NCBI GenBank assembly: GCA_937995535.1 | Contig: CALKJU010000009.1 | Coordinates: forward strand, 62,001-126,000 | Source of the DNA: an uncultured Alphaproteobacteria bacterium | Lineage (GTDB): Bacteria > Pseudomonadota > Alphaproteobacteria > Geminicoccales > Geminicoccaceae | DNA: 64,000 nucleotides | Direction: 5' to 3' | Shown: in pieces, positions 1 through 11,703 of the stretch | Numbering within the stretch: position 1 is the first letter of the stretch | How the letters are laid out: each line of letters opens with the position of its first letter | Translations under genes and position numbers: made by a program | Notes under the pieces: model-generated | Seen by the model: the letters and a program-made list of their open reading frames with translations, nothing else | Told to the model about the DNA's origin: nothing | Databases searched by the model: none

Positions 1-113
1 GTCAGCAGGGGCCGCGCCGCCGGGACCAGCTCGAACGGGAAGAGAGCATTGTGGCGGGCGAAGCAGCGGGCGATCGCGAGCAGGCGCAGGGCGTGACGAA
101 GGTCGCGCAACAT
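1..113 (-). CDS. ubiB: UbiB, ubiquinone biosynthesis protein (N-terminal fragment)
   Basis: Only the first 37 or so codons are inside the window; the gene continues past the left edge. The translation begins MLRDLRHALRLLAIARCFAR and goes on to an HNALFPFEL segment, which matches the usual start of UbiB (ABC1/ADCK family atypical kinase/ATPase needed for coenzyme Q biosynthesis). The ATG lies 6 bp after the ubiE stop codon on the same strand, the common ubiE-ubiB arrangement. The short length limits certainty, but context and the N-terminal motif agree. Confidence 0.8.
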   Translation of the reverse strand, partial: MLRDLRHALRLLAIARCFARHNALFPFELVPAARPLL

Positions 114-119
114 CCCCGG

Positions 120-917
120 TCAGTAGCGCCAGGCGGAGTGGATCGCCGCGATGCCACCGCTGAGGTTGCGGTGCTTGACCTGGTCGAAGCCGGCGCGCGC
201 GATCAGCCGGGCGAACGTCGTCTGGTCGGGAAAGCGGCGGATGCTCTCGGCGAGATAGCGATAGCTCGCGGCATCGCCGGCGACGAGCCGGCCGAGCTGC
301 GGCAGCACGGTGAACGAGTAGGCGTCGTACAACCGCTCGAGACCGGGCAGAACGACCCGGCTGAACTCGAGGCACAAGAACCGCCCGCCGGGCCGCAGGA
401 CGCGGTAGGCCTCGGCGAGTGCCGCCTCGAGCCGGGTCACGTTGCGGATGCCGAAGGCGATCGTGTAGGCGTCGAAGCTGCGATCCGGCAGCGGCAGCCG
501 CTCGGCGTCCCCGGCGATCCACAGGACCTCACCGAGCCAGCCGCGCTCGACGGCACGGTCGCGGCCGACGGCGAGCATCGCCGGGTTGATGTCGACCAGG
601 GCCACCTCGGCGGCGCCGTCGAGCCGGTCGAGCAGGCGAAAGGCGATGTCGCCCGTGCCCCCGGCGACGTCGAGATGCCGACAGCCGCGGCGCGGCATCA
701 GCCAGTCGATCAGCGCATCCTTCCACAGGCGATGGACGCCGGCGCTCATCAGGTCGTTCATCAGGTCGTAGCGGCCGGCAACGCGCTCGAACACGCCGCG
801 CACGCGCGCCGCCTTCTCCGCCGGGTCGACCGGCTGGAAGCCGAAGGAGTGGGCGAGCGTCTCCGCGGCGCGTTCCGGGCTCTCGCCGGCGTCGCTTGCT
901 GCGCGCCGCTCGCTCAT
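120..917 (-). CDS. ubiE: UbiE, demethylmenaquinone/ubiquinone C-methyltransferase
   Basis: A 265-residue SAM-dependent methyltransferase that performs the C-methylation step of ubiquinone (and menaquinone) biosynthesis. The N-terminal motif [19 protein letters not shown] is the UbiE/COQ5 signature, followed by the glycine-rich SAM loop ([11 protein letters not shown]), the acidic end of strand beta-2 (LVDINPAM) and the second family signature [14 protein letters not shown] chose the ATG giving MSERRAAS rather than an in-frame ATG 22 codons upstream, because the extra residues are not family-like. ubiB follows 6 bp downstream, so the two are probably co-transcribed. mutM lies divergently 92 bp away and shares the intergenic region. 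Confidence 0.95.
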   Translation of the reverse strand: MSERRAASDAGESPERAAETLAHSFGFQPVDPAEKAARVRGVFERVAGRYDLMNDLMSAGVHRLWKDALIDWLMPRRGCRHLDVAGGTGDIAFRLLDRLDGAAEVALVDINPAMLAVGRDRAVERGWLGEVLWIAGDAERLPLPDRSFDAYTIAFGIRNVTRLEAALAEAYRVLRPGGRFLCLEFSRVVLPGLERLYDAYSFTVLPQLGRLVAGDAASYRYLAESIRRFPDQTTFARLIARAGFDQVKHRNLSGGIAAIHSAWRY

Positions 918-1009
918 GCAGAAGACCGCCCTCGCGGATGGGTTGGTGCCGCGGCTTCTAGGTGAGCCGGCCGGAGCCAGCAAGCCGCGGCCGGTGCGCG
1001 GAGCCCCCC

Positions 1010-1825
1010 TTGCCCGAGCTACCCGAGGTCGAGACGACGATGCGCGCGCTCGCGACGCGGCTGACCGGACGACGTGTGCTCAGCGTGACGCAACGCCGGC
1101 CCGACATCCGCTTCCCCATGCCGCAGCAGCTACCCGAGCGCCTCGCCGGCCGGGCTCTAACCGGGTTCGCCCGGCGCGGCAAGTTCATCCAGACCTTCCT
1201 CGACGACGGCATGGTGCTCCTGCTCCATCTCGGGATGTCGGGGCGGCTCCTGCTGGGCGCGACACCGCAGGGACCGCACGAGCACCTGACCTTCGCGTTC
1301 GACGACGGCAGCCTGTTGCGCTTCGTCGATCCGCGCCGGTTCGGCATGGTCGACCTCGTCCCGGCGAGCGAGCTGCAGGCGCATCGCTGGCTCGCCGGGC
1401 TCGGCGCGGAACCGCTCGCGCCCGGGTTCGACGGCGCCGCCTTGCGCCGGGCTCTCGCCGGGCGGCGGGTCGCCGTCAAGCTCGCCTTGATGGACCAGCG
1501 GCGGCTCGTGGGCGTCGGCAACATCTATGCCAGCGAGAGCCTGTATCGCGCGCGGATCTCGCCGCTGCGGCCGGCAGGCCGGGTCGGCGCCGCCGCCTGC
1601 GCCCGGCTCGCCGCCGCCGTCCGCGAGGTCCTGGGCGAGGCGATCGCGGCCGGCGGCTCATCCTTGCGCGACTACGTCCAGTCGAACGGCGAGCTGGGCC
1701 ACTTCCAGAACGATTTCCGGGTGTACGACCGCGCCGGGTCGCCCTGCCCAGGGTGCGCGCGGCCGATCCGCCGGATCGTCCAGGGCGGCCGCGCCACCTT
1801 CTACTGCCCGACCTGCCAGCGCTGA
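1010..1825 (+). CDS. mutM: MutM/Fpg, formamidopyrimidine-DNA glycosylase
   Basis: A 271-residue bifunctional glycosylase/AP lyase that removes 8-oxoguanine and other oxidised purines. It starts at TTG, giving PELPEVETT directly after the initiator, so the catalytic N-terminal proline (P2) and E3 are positioned as the enzyme requires; any upstream start would bury that proline. The HLGMSGRLL motif and the C-terminal zinc finger are visible (Cys 246, 249, 266, 269, as CPGC...CPTC). The length is typical. A TTG start is unusual but required here by the chemistry. Divergent from ubiE, as in other alphaproteobacterial chromosomes with this gene order. Confidence 0.96.
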   Translation: MPELPEVETTMRALATRLTGRRVLSVTQRRPDIRFPMPQQLPERLAGRALTGFARRGKFIQTFLDDGMVLLLHLGMSGRLLLGATPQGPHEHLTFAFDDGSLLRFVDPRRFGMVDLVPASELQAHRWLAGLGAEPLAPGFDGAALRRALAGRRVAVKLALMDQRRLVGVGNIYASESLYRARISPLRPAGRVGAAACARLAAAVREVLGEAIAAGGSSLRDYVQSNGELGHFQNDFRVYDRAGSPCPGCARPIRRIVQGGRATFYCPTCQR

Positions 1826-2013
1826 CGGCGGGGTGCCGGGCGGGCGGTCAGCACCTCGGACGGTCGCGTGTCGACGGGTCGAGCCGACCATCGGCAACGC
1901 GGTCTTGAACGGCCGACTGGTGGCGACGATCGCGCCAACTGCCGGAGCTTGAAGGCCGGTGCAGGCTCCTTCTTGCGTCGCCACTGCCGGCCCCACCACA
2001 TGGAGCCTAGCCT

Positions 2014-2646
2014 ATGAAGCTGCATGGCTACTTTCGAAGCTCCGCCGCCTGGCGGGTGCGCATCGCGCTGAATCTGAAAGGGCTCGCCGTGTCGCAGGTG
2101 GCGCATCATCTGCGCCGCGGCGAGCAGCGCGAGCCCGCCTACCTCGCCTTGAACCCTCAAGGCCTCGTTCCGGCGCTCGAGCTCGACGACGGCACGGTGC
2201 TGACCCAGTCCTTGGCGATCATCGAGTGGCTCGACGAGGTCCATCCGGCGCCGGCGCTGCTGCCCGCCGATCCGCTGGGGCGCGCCCGCGTGCGGGCCTT
2301 CGCCCTGGTCCTGGCGGCCGACACCCATCCGCTGCAGAACCTCAAGGTGCTGAACGAGCTGCGCCGCCTCGGGCTGGCCGAGGAGGCCGTCATCGACTGG
2401 GCGCGTCGGGCCAATACCGCCGGGCTCGACGCCTGCGAGGCCCTGCTCGAGGGCGTGCCGGGCCCGTACTGCTTCGGCCCCGCGCCGACCCTGGCCGATA
2501 TCTGCCTCGTGCCGCAGCTCGGCAACGCCCGGCGCTTCGGCGTCGACCTCGCCCGCTATCCGCGGCTGCTCGGGCGGGAGGCGGCCTGCCAGACGCTCGC
2601 GGCCTTCGCCGACGCCGTCCCGAGCCGGCAGCCCGACGCGGAGTAG
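2014..2646 (+). CDS. maiA: Maleylacetoacetate isomerase (zeta-class GST)
   Basis: A 210-residue glutathione-S-transferase-fold protein. The N-terminal thioredoxin-like domain opens [19 protein letters not shown]; the SSxxxRVRIAL motif is the zeta-class active site, with a serine that activates glutathione. The [10 protein letters not shown] and [11 protein letters not shown] segments carry the cis-Pro and glutathione-binding Ser. Known role of the family: glutathione-dependent cis/trans isomerisation of maleylacetoacetate to fumarylacetoacetate in tyrosine/homogentisate breakdown. No other gene of that pathway is nearby. It stands alone between mutM and the enoyl-CoA hydratase, with 188 bp upstream in which I see no other feature and a hairpin downstream. 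Confidence 0.88.
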   Translation: MKLHGYFRSSAAWRVRIALNLKGLAVSQVAHHLRRGEQREPAYLALNPQGLVPALELDDGTVLTQSLAIIEWLDEVHPAPALLPADPLGRARVRAFALVLAADTHPLQNLKVLNELRRLGLAEEAVIDWARRANTAGLDACEALLEGVPGPYCFGPAPTLADICLVPQLGNARRFGVDLARYPRLLGREAACQTLAAFADAVPSRQPDAE

Positions 2647-2677
2647 CTGGCCGTCGCCGAGGAACCGGCCGCCGCTT

Positions 2678-2703
2678 AGGGGCTTGTCGGAAGCGACGCC
2701 CCT
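2678..2703 (+). terminator. Possible intrinsic terminator after maiA
   Basis: A strong hairpin: AGGGGC pairs with GCCCCT, with an inner GTCG/CGAC stem closed by a GAAG loop and a 2-nt TT bulge. It starts 31 bp after the maiA stop codon. The downstream GGTGTTTAA is only weakly U-rich, so termination activity is inferred. Confidence 0.4.
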
Positions 2704-2780
2704 GGTGTTTAACCCGGCGCGCTCTGCTGCGGTGCGGCATGGGCTGCATCGCGCCGACGAGCTGCCGGAGCTGCTGTGGT

Positions 2781-3554
2781 ATGGCCTACGAGTCCATCCT
2801 CGTCGAACCGCGCGGCAGGGTCCTCCTCATCACCTTGAACCGGCCCAAGGCGTTGAACGCGCTGAACGCCCAGGTCATCGACGAGCTGAACCGGGCGTTG
2901 GATGGCGCCGACGCCGATCCCGGCATTGCCGCGATCGTCCTCACCGGCTCGGAGCGCGCCTTCGCCGCCGGGGCCGACATCAAGGAGATGCAGGACAAGG
3001 ACTACATCGCGGCGTTCCAGAGCGACTTCATCGGTCCGTGGGCGCGGATCGCGCAGCACCGCAAGCCGCTGATCGCCGCGGTCGCCGGCTACGCTCTGGG
3101 CGGCGGTTGCGAGCTCGCGATGATGTGCGACATCGTGCTCTGCGCCGACAACGCCAAGTTCGGGCAGCCGGAGATCAATCTCGGCACGATTCCGGGCGCC
3201 GGCGGCACACAGCGGCTCGTCCGCGCCGTCGGCAAGAGCAAGGCCATGGAGATGATCCTCACCGGGCGGATGATGGAGGCCGAGGAGGCCGAGCGATGCG
3301 GCCTCGTGGCGCGGGTCGTGCCGCAGAAGGACCTGATCGGCGAGGCGATCGAGCTGGCGGAGACGATCGCGGCCAAGTCGCAGCCGATCGTGGCGATGGC
3401 CAAGGAGGCGGTCAACGCCGCCTTCGAGGTCAGCCTGGCCGAGGGGCTGCGGCTCGAGCGGCGGCTGTTCTACGGCACCTTCGCGACCGCCGACCGGCGC
3501 GAGGGCATGACCGCCTTCGCCGAGAAACGCTCGCCCAACTTCCAGAACCGCTAG
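2781..3554 (+). CDS. Enoyl-CoA hydratase/isomerase family protein
   Basis: A 257-residue crotonase-fold protein, likely hydrating short-chain trans-2-enoyl-CoA in beta-oxidation. Visible are the CoA/oxyanion-hole segment ([11 protein letters not shown]), the second oxyanion-hole helix ([16 protein letters not shown]) and [18 protein letters not shown], which contains the second catalytic glutamate; both catalytic acids of true hydratases are in place. The ATG giving [12 protein letters not shown] was chosen because upstream in-frame sequence is unlike the family. This gene, followed by rpsT and dnaA, is a conserved alphaproteobacterial order. rpsT has its own promoter beginning 25 bp after this stop codon. 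Confidence 0.93.
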   Translation: MAYESILVEPRGRVLLITLNRPKALNALNAQVIDELNRALDGADADPGIAAIVLTGSERAFAAGADIKEMQDKDYIAAFQSDFIGPWARIAQHRKPLIAAVAGYALGGGCELAMMCDIVLCADNAKFGQPEINLGTIPGAGGTQRLVRAVGKSKAMEMILTGRMMEAEEAERCGLVARVVPQKDLIGEAIELAETIAAKSQPIVAMAKEAVNAAFEVSLAEGLRLERRLFYGTFATADRREGMTAFAEKRSPNFQNR

Positions 3555-3578
3555 GCCGCCGCGACGCCCGGGCGGCGG

Positions 3579-3607
3579 TTGACGGGGCGGGGCGGCGCGT
3601 CTATAGG
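3579..3607 (+). promoter_or_regulatory. Sigma-70-type promoter of rpsT
   Basis: TTGACG (3579-3584), a 17-bp spacer and TATAGG (3602-3607), in the gap between the enoyl-CoA hydratase stop codon and rpsT. This is the best -35/-10 match I noticed in the window. Predicted start of transcription is near 3614, leaving a leader of about 37 nt. Confidence 0.75.
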
Positions 3608-3650
3608 GCGCGGCCCAGTTCCGAGCACGTTCCGATCAAGAGGTGGCCCG

Positions 3651-3938
3651 TTGGCGCATCATCGTTCGGCCAAGAAGCGCATCCGCCAGACGGCCAAGCG
3701 CACGGCCATCAACCGCAGCCGGGTGAGTCGGATCAAGACCTTCGTGCGCAAGGTCGAGATGGCGCTGGCCAAGGGCGACCCGAGCGCAGCGCAGGCCGCG
3801 TTCACGGTCGCCGAGCCGGAAATCCGCCGCGGCGTCACCAAGGGCGTGCTGCACATCAACGCCGCGTCGCGGAAGATCTCGCGCCTCGCCCGCCGCATCC
3901 AGGCGCTCTCCGCGTCAGCCGCGAGCGCGACCGCCTGA
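3651..3938 (+). CDS. rpsT: Ribosomal protein S20 (TTG start)
   Basis: A 95-residue, Lys/Arg-rich small-subunit protein that binds 16S rRNA. The N-terminus [20 protein letters not shown] is the S20 signature, and the second conserved block [20 protein letters not shown] follows. The start is TTG at 3651, preceded by AAGAGGT; an in-frame ATG is absent at this position, and starting upstream would add non-homologous residues and run into the promoter. E. coli rpsT also starts with UUG, which is needed for its autogenous translational control. A hairpin follows 22 bp downstream, and dnaA lies beyond on the same strand. Confidence 0.96.
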   Translation: MAHHRSAKKRIRQTAKRTAINRSRVSRIKTFVRKVEMALAKGDPSAAQAAFTVAEPEIRRGVTKGVLHINAASRKISRLARRIQALSASAASATA

Positions 3939-3960
3939 TCGTCCGCGTCTGATCGTCGCG

Positions 3961-3994
3961 AGCGCCCCGCCGGTCCAAGGGACGGCGGGGCTCT
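3961..3994 (+). terminator. Probable intrinsic terminator of rpsT
   Basis: Inverted repeat GCCCCGCCG (3964-3972) with CGGCGGGGC (3983-3991), a 10-nt loop, and outer AG/CT pairs, followed by TCTTCGTGTT. The stem is very GC-rich; the T-tract is weak. It lies just after the rpsT stop codon. Confidence 0.6.
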
Positions 3995-4416
3995 TCGTGT
4001 TGGGACCGCCGGGGCGGCGCCTGCCGCCGCGGCGTTCCGGCCGCGCCTCGTCTCAACTTTAACGCGATAGCTCCCGTTCTCATAAAGGTCCCCTTGCGGC
4101 CTCCGGCGGCGCTGGCTAGCCTCGGTACCCGCGCTGAGGACTTGTAGCAGGCACAACACGCAAGTTGAAGTCTTGCATCAGTCCGAACGCGTAAAGTAAA
4201 TCTGCCGATGCCCCTTCAATAATTCTTCAGCTGCAGGGTGCTCTACCGTTGCTTGAAGAACACGCCCACTCCGGTCATCGTCCGCAAGGTCAGATGCGCG
4301 TCGGCACGGCGGAGGTCACCGCGCCCTACGACATCGCCCCGGCACCGCCGAGCGGCGTGGCGCCGGGGCCGTTCGGTGTACGCTGTGACCACCGCGAAGG
4401 AATCGCCGGGGTTGGC
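3995..4416 (+). other. rpsT-dnaA intergenic region, candidate origin/dnaA control region
   Basis: About 420 bp without a convincing gene between rpsT and dnaA, the longest gene-free stretch in the window. The interval 4140-4240 is clearly richer in A+T than its surroundings (AAAGTAAAT, AATAATTCTTC), as expected for a promoter or unwinding element. I found no exact TTATCCACA-type DnaA box here by eye. One near-palindromic GC hairpin lies at about 4338-4362, and one GANTC (GAATC, 4400-4404) lies just before the dnaA start. Placement next to dnaA makes an origin possible, but alphaproteobacterial origins often lie elsewhere, so this is only a candidate. Confidence 0.3.
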
Positions 4417-5796
4417 ATGAACGCGCCGCAGTCGAGCGAACTCTCCCAGCAATGGTCGCAGGTCCGAGGGATGCTGCGCGCGGAGATCGGCGACACCGCC
4501 TACGCGACCTGGGTCAAGCCGCTCGAGCTCGGCGAGCTCGACGGCGAGCGGGTCGTCATCGCCGTGCCCACGCAGTTCCTCCGGGAATGGGTGGCGACAC
4601 ACTATGCGGACAAGATCCGCGCCATCTGGTCGCGGGTGAACCCGGCGGTGCGCACGGTGCTGCTCGCGGTCCGCCCGACCGCCCCGGCGACCCCGCGACC
4701 GGCCGAGGTGGTGGTGGAGCCGGCCGCAGCTCCGGCGCTGGCCGCGAGTGTCGCGCCAAGCCCGATGGACGAGCTGGGCGCACGGCTCGACCCGCGCTTC
4801 ACCTTCGAGAACTTCGTGGTCGGCAAGCCCAACGAATTCGCCATGGCGGCGGCCGAGAAGGTCGCCGAGTCGAGCCGGCCGCCGTTCAACCCGCTGTTCC
4901 TCTATGGCGGCGTCGGACTCGGCAAGACACATCTGATGCACGCGATCGGCTGGCGCGCCCGGCAGCTCGACCCGAGCCGCCGCGTCATCTACCTCTCGGC
5001 CGAGAAGTTCATGTACCAGTTCGTGCGCGCCCTGCGCTCGAAGGACACCATGTCGTTCAAGGAGCTGTTCCGCTCGGTCGACCTCCTGATGGTCGACGAC
5101 GTGCAGTTCATCAGCGGCAAGGACAGCACCCAGGAAGAGTTCTTCCACACCTTCAACACCCTGGTCGACCGGGGGCGGCAGATCGTCATCTCCGCCGACC
5201 GCAGCCCGTCCGACCTGTCCGGGCTCGAGGAGCGGATCCGCTCACGGCTCGGCTGGGGCCTGGTCGCCGACATCCATCCCACCACCTACGAGCTGCGGCT
5301 CGGCATCCTGCAGGCCAAGGCCGAGCAGATGCGCACCGAGATCCCGCAGCGGGTGCTGGAGTTCCTCGCCAACCGCATCACGTCGAACGTGCGCGAGCTG
5401 GAAGGGGCGCTGCTGCGCATCGTCCATCAGGCGGGCCTGACGCATCGTCCCGTGTCGCTGGAGATGGCCCAGGAGGTGCTGCGCGACCTGCTGCGCGCCA
5501 ACGACCGGCGGGTGACGATCGAGGAGATCCAGCGCGCCGTCGTCGAGCACTATGCGATCAAGCTGACCGACATGAGCTCGGCGCGCCGGTCGCGTGCGGT
5601 GGCCCGGCCGCGGCAGGTGGCGATGTACCTCGCCAAGCAGCTCACCACCCGTTCCCTGCCCGAGATCGGCAAGAAGTTCGGCGGCCGCGACCACACCACC
5701 GTGCTCCATGCGGTGAAACAGATCGAGACGCTCTCGCGCGAGGACCGGCAGATCGCCGACGACGTCGAGCAGATCAAGCGCAAGCTGCAGGTCTGA
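4417..5796 (+). CDS. dnaA: DnaA, chromosomal replication initiator
   Basis: A 459-residue AAA+ initiator that binds DnaA boxes and opens the origin. Domain I (WSQVRGMLRAEIGDTAYATW) is followed by a Pro/Ala-rich linker, then domain III with Walker A (GGVGLGKTHLMHA), Walker B (LMVDDVQF) and sensor/arginine-finger segments, and domain IV with the DnaA signature GGRDHTTVLHAVKQI. The ATG at 4417 (MNAPQSSELSQQW) fits domain I; the frame is open 56 codons further upstream, but that part looks like leader sequence. A recognisable ribosome-binding site is weak. dnaN follows after 129 bp. Confidence 0.97.
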   Translation: MNAPQSSELSQQWSQVRGMLRAEIGDTAYATWVKPLELGELDGERVVIAVPTQFLREWVATHYADKIRAIWSRVNPAVRTVLLAVRPTAPATPRPAEVVVEPAAAPALAASVAPSPMDELGARLDPRFTFENFVVGKPNEFAMAAAEKVAESSRPPFNPLFLYGGVGLGKTHLMHAIGWRARQLDPSRRVIYLSAEKFMYQFVRALRSKDTMSFKELFRSVDLLMVDDVQFISGKDSTQEEFFHTFNTLVDRGRQIVISADRSPSDLSGLEERIRSRLGWGLVADIHPTTYELRLGILQAKAEQMRTEIPQRVLEFLANRITSNVRELEGALLRIVHQAGLTHRPVSLEMAQEVLRDLLRANDRRVTIEEIQRAVVEHYAIKLTDMSSARRSRAVARPRQVAMYLAKQLTTRSLPEIGKKFGGRDHTTVLHAVKQIETLSREDRQIADDVEQIKRKLQV

Positions 5797-5925
5797 CGGG
5801 ACCGCGCGCGGCCTGCTGCGGCACGGAAAAGCGCTGCACCTCGCGCACAAATCCTGCTAGCTTGCCGGCCCGCGCGGGTGGGCCCGGCGCGGGCAACCTG
5901 GTCCGCTGCGGATAACCGATCCCCG

Positions 5926-7043
5926 ATGAAGCTGTCGATCGAGCGGAGCGCGCTCCTGAGGTCCCTCGGCCACGTCCAGAACGTCGTCGAGCGCCGGACC
6001 ACGATCCCGATCCTCTCCAACGTCAAGCTCGAGGCGCGCGAGGGAACACTGGGCCTGACCGCGACCGACATGGATCTGTCGATGGCGGCGAGCGAGGACG
6101 CCGCCGTGGCCGAGCCCGGCGCCACGACCGTCTCCGCCCACCTCCTGTTCGACATCGTGCGCAAGCTGCCGGACGACTGCACGGTCGAGCTCGAGCAGCG
6201 GCCGGACGCCACGGAGCTGGCCCTGCGCGCCGGTCGCTCGGCGTTCACCTTGCAGACCCTGCCGGCGGACGAGTTCCCGGCGATGAAGGAGGAGCAGCTC
6301 GACGTCGGCTTCAGCATCGCCGCGGCGCAACTGGCGAAGCTGATCGACAAGACGCGCTTCGCCATCTCCACCGAGGAGACGCGCTACTACCTCAACGGCA
6401 TCCACTTCCACGCGACCCGCGGCGGGGCGGCGGCGATGCTCCGCGCGGTGGCGACCGACGGCCACCGGCTCGCCCGTGTCGAGGTGCCGCTGCCCGAGGG
6501 GGCCGAGAAGCTCCCGCCGGTGATCGTCCCGCGCAAGACCGTCGGCGAGGTGCGCCGGCTGCTGGAGGACGGTGCCGAGACCGTCCAGGTCGGCGTGTCG
6601 CCGTCGCGGATCCAGTTCGTGGTCGGCCGCGCGATCCTTCTCTCGCGCCTGATCGACGGCACCTTCCCGGACTATGAGCGGGTCATTCCGACGGGCAACG
6701 AGCAGATCGCGACGATCCCGGCCAAGGCCTTCACCACCGCCGTCGACCGCGTCGCGACCATCTCGACCGAGAAGGCGCGCGCGGTGAAGCTCGCCTTCAG
6801 CGACGGCCAGGTCGTGGTCTCGGCGGTCAGCGCCGAGGCCGGGAGGGCCGTCGAGGAGATCGACGCCGAGTACAACGGCAGCCCGCTCGAGATCGGCTTC
6901 AACGCACGCTACGTGCTGGACATGATGGGCGAGATCGACGGCGAGACGGTCCGGCTCGAGATGGCGAGCGCCGCGGCGCCGACCGTCACCCGCGACCCGG
7001 CCGACAGCAGCACGCTCTACGTGCTCATGCCGATGCGCGTCTG

Positions 7044-7044
<1 letters not shown>
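5926..7044 (+). CDS. dnaN: DnaN, DNA polymerase III sliding clamp (beta subunit)
   Basis: A 372-residue processivity clamp with the usual three-domain length. It opens MKLSIERSALLRSLGHVQNV, a standard clamp N-terminus, and ends YVLMPMRV, the conserved C-terminal segment that takes part in the hydrophobic partner-binding pocket. The 129-bp gap after dnaA contains a single TGCGGATAA (5907-5915), one mismatch from a DnaA box, too little to call a regulatory cluster. The stop codon overlaps the recF ATG by one base, indicating translational coupling. Confidence 0.97.
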
Positions 7045-10611
<3,567 letters not shown>

Positions 10612-10628
10612 GCGCCGCGCGCCGGTCC

Positions 10629-11063
10629 CTACAGCATCCGTTCGGCGAGGGCGTGGCGGCGGTCGAGCTCGTCCTGGAGGCCGATCCCGCCGCCGATCGG
10701 CAGGTCGCGGATCGAGACCACCCCGACGACCTCGCCCCCGCGCGTCACCGGGAGGTGCCAGAAGCCGCACTCGTCCATGAGCCGCAGCGCGTCGGCGACC
10801 GGCGCGTCGGCTGGCAGCGTCGCCGGATCACGCGTCATCACCGCGGCGACGGGCGTCGTCTCCGGGTCGAGCGGTGCGGCGGCGACCCGCCAAAGCGCGT
10901 CGCGTTCGGTAAAGATCCCGACCAGCCGCCCCTCCTCCATGACCAGGATGCTGCCGCATTTGTGCTCGTGCATCAGCCGAGCGGCGTCGCGGACGGTGGT
11001 GCTCGGCCCGACGCTCAGCGGCGCCGAGCGGCTGATCATCTCGCCGACCGTGCGATCCTCCAT
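10629..11063 (-). CDS. Tandem CBS-domain protein
   Basis: A 144-residue stand-alone protein made of two CBS domains: the first around residues 8-65 (ISRSAPLSVGPSTTVRDAA, GSILVMEEGRLVGIFTERD) and the second around 75-130 (VMTRDPATLPADAPVADAL, HLPVTRGGEVVGVVSIRD). Such Bateman modules bind adenosine nucleotides and act as energy or redox sensors, but the partner here cannot be deduced. The ATG giving MEDRTVGEM was chosen because an AGGGAGG ribosome-binding site lies just upstream; the longer frame would add unrelated sequence. Convergent with gyrB (17 bp between stop codons) and divergent from the cupin gene. Confidence 0.88.
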   Translation of the reverse strand: MEDRTVGEMISRSAPLSVGPSTTVRDAARLMHEHKCGSILVMEEGRLVGIFTERDALWRVAAAPLDPETTPVAAVMTRDPATLPADAPVADALRLMDECGFWHLPVTRGGEVVGVVSIRDLPIGGGIGLQDELDRRHALAERML

Positions 11064-11163
11064 GGATCCTGCCTCCCTTCCGTGCCCTTGCCACAGCAAA
11101 AATTCAGCATACACCAAACCTGTCGCTTGTCCTTGCGATGGATCAAGCGCGCAAGAGGAGCCC
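11064..11163. promoter_or_regulatory. Shared divergent promoter region (CBS protein / cupin)
   Basis: A 100-bp divergent gap with an A/T-rich core (11093-11118) in otherwise very GC-rich DNA. On the plus strand TTGCCA (11088-11093), 16 bp and TACACC (11110-11115) form a weak promoter candidate for the cupin gene. No convincing minus-strand pair was resolved. Confidence 0.35.
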
Positions 11164-11703
11164 ATGCCGCACCAGCCGGAGACATTGCGTTTCGCCGATG
11201 CCGGCGGCATCCCGAACAGCCCGCTGCCGCTGCTGCTCTATCGCGCCGTCCTCGAGGTGCCGGATGCTGCCGATCGCGGCGCGGCCTTCGTGGCGCTTTT
11301 CGCGCGCAACGGCTGGACCGGCGCCTGGCGCGATGGAATCTATCCGTTCCAGCACTTCCACAGCAGCGCACACGAGGTGCTGGGCATCGCCCGTGGCCGG
11401 GCGCGGGTCCAGCTCGGCGGGCCGCCGGGGCCGATCGTCACCGTCCACGCCGGCGACGTGATCGTCATCCCCGCGGGCGTCGGCCACAAGAACGAGGGTG
11501 CCTCGCCGGATCTCGTCGTGATCGGCGCCTATCCCGCTGGCCAGCACGCCGATTTGCGTCGCGGCCGCGCCGAGGAACGCAACGAGGTGCTACGCCGGAT
11601 CGCGGCGGTGCCGCTGCCGCTGCTGGATCCGGTCGACGGCCGCGACGGGGTTCTGCTGAGGGCGTGGCGTACAGCCGACGCCCCCACGGGGACGGTGTCG
11701 TGA
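11164..11703 (+). CDS. Cupin-domain protein
   Basis: A 179-residue protein with one cupin barrel. The metal-binding motif 1 is recognisable as HFHSSAHEVLGIARGRARVQ, followed by motif 2 DVIVIPAGVGHKN; the histidines and the glutamate needed for a metal site are present. The family resembles YjlB-type cupins of unknown function. The ATG is preceded by GAGGAG. Its last codons overlap the next gene by 4 bp (GTGA), so it is probably made together with the BMP-type binding protein. A substrate cannot be assigned from sequence. Confidence 0.8.
   Translation: MPHQPETLRFADAGGIPNSPLPLLLYRAVLEVPDAADRGAAFVALFARNGWTGAWRDGIYPFQHFHSSAHEVLGIARGRARVQLGGPPGPIVTVHAGDVIVIPAGVGHKNEGASPDLVVIGAYPAGQHADLRRGRAEERNEVLRRIAAVPLPLLDPVDGRDGVLLRAWRTADAPTGTVS

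Noticed and set aside
4400-4404. GANTC site just before dnaA
   Set aside because: Relevant to CcrM control in some alphaproteobacteria, but a single GAATC is expected by chance and no CtrA site pairs with it.
5907-5915. TGCGGATAA upstream of dnaN
   Set aside because: One mismatch to a DnaA box and isolated, so not enough to call a regulatory or origin site.
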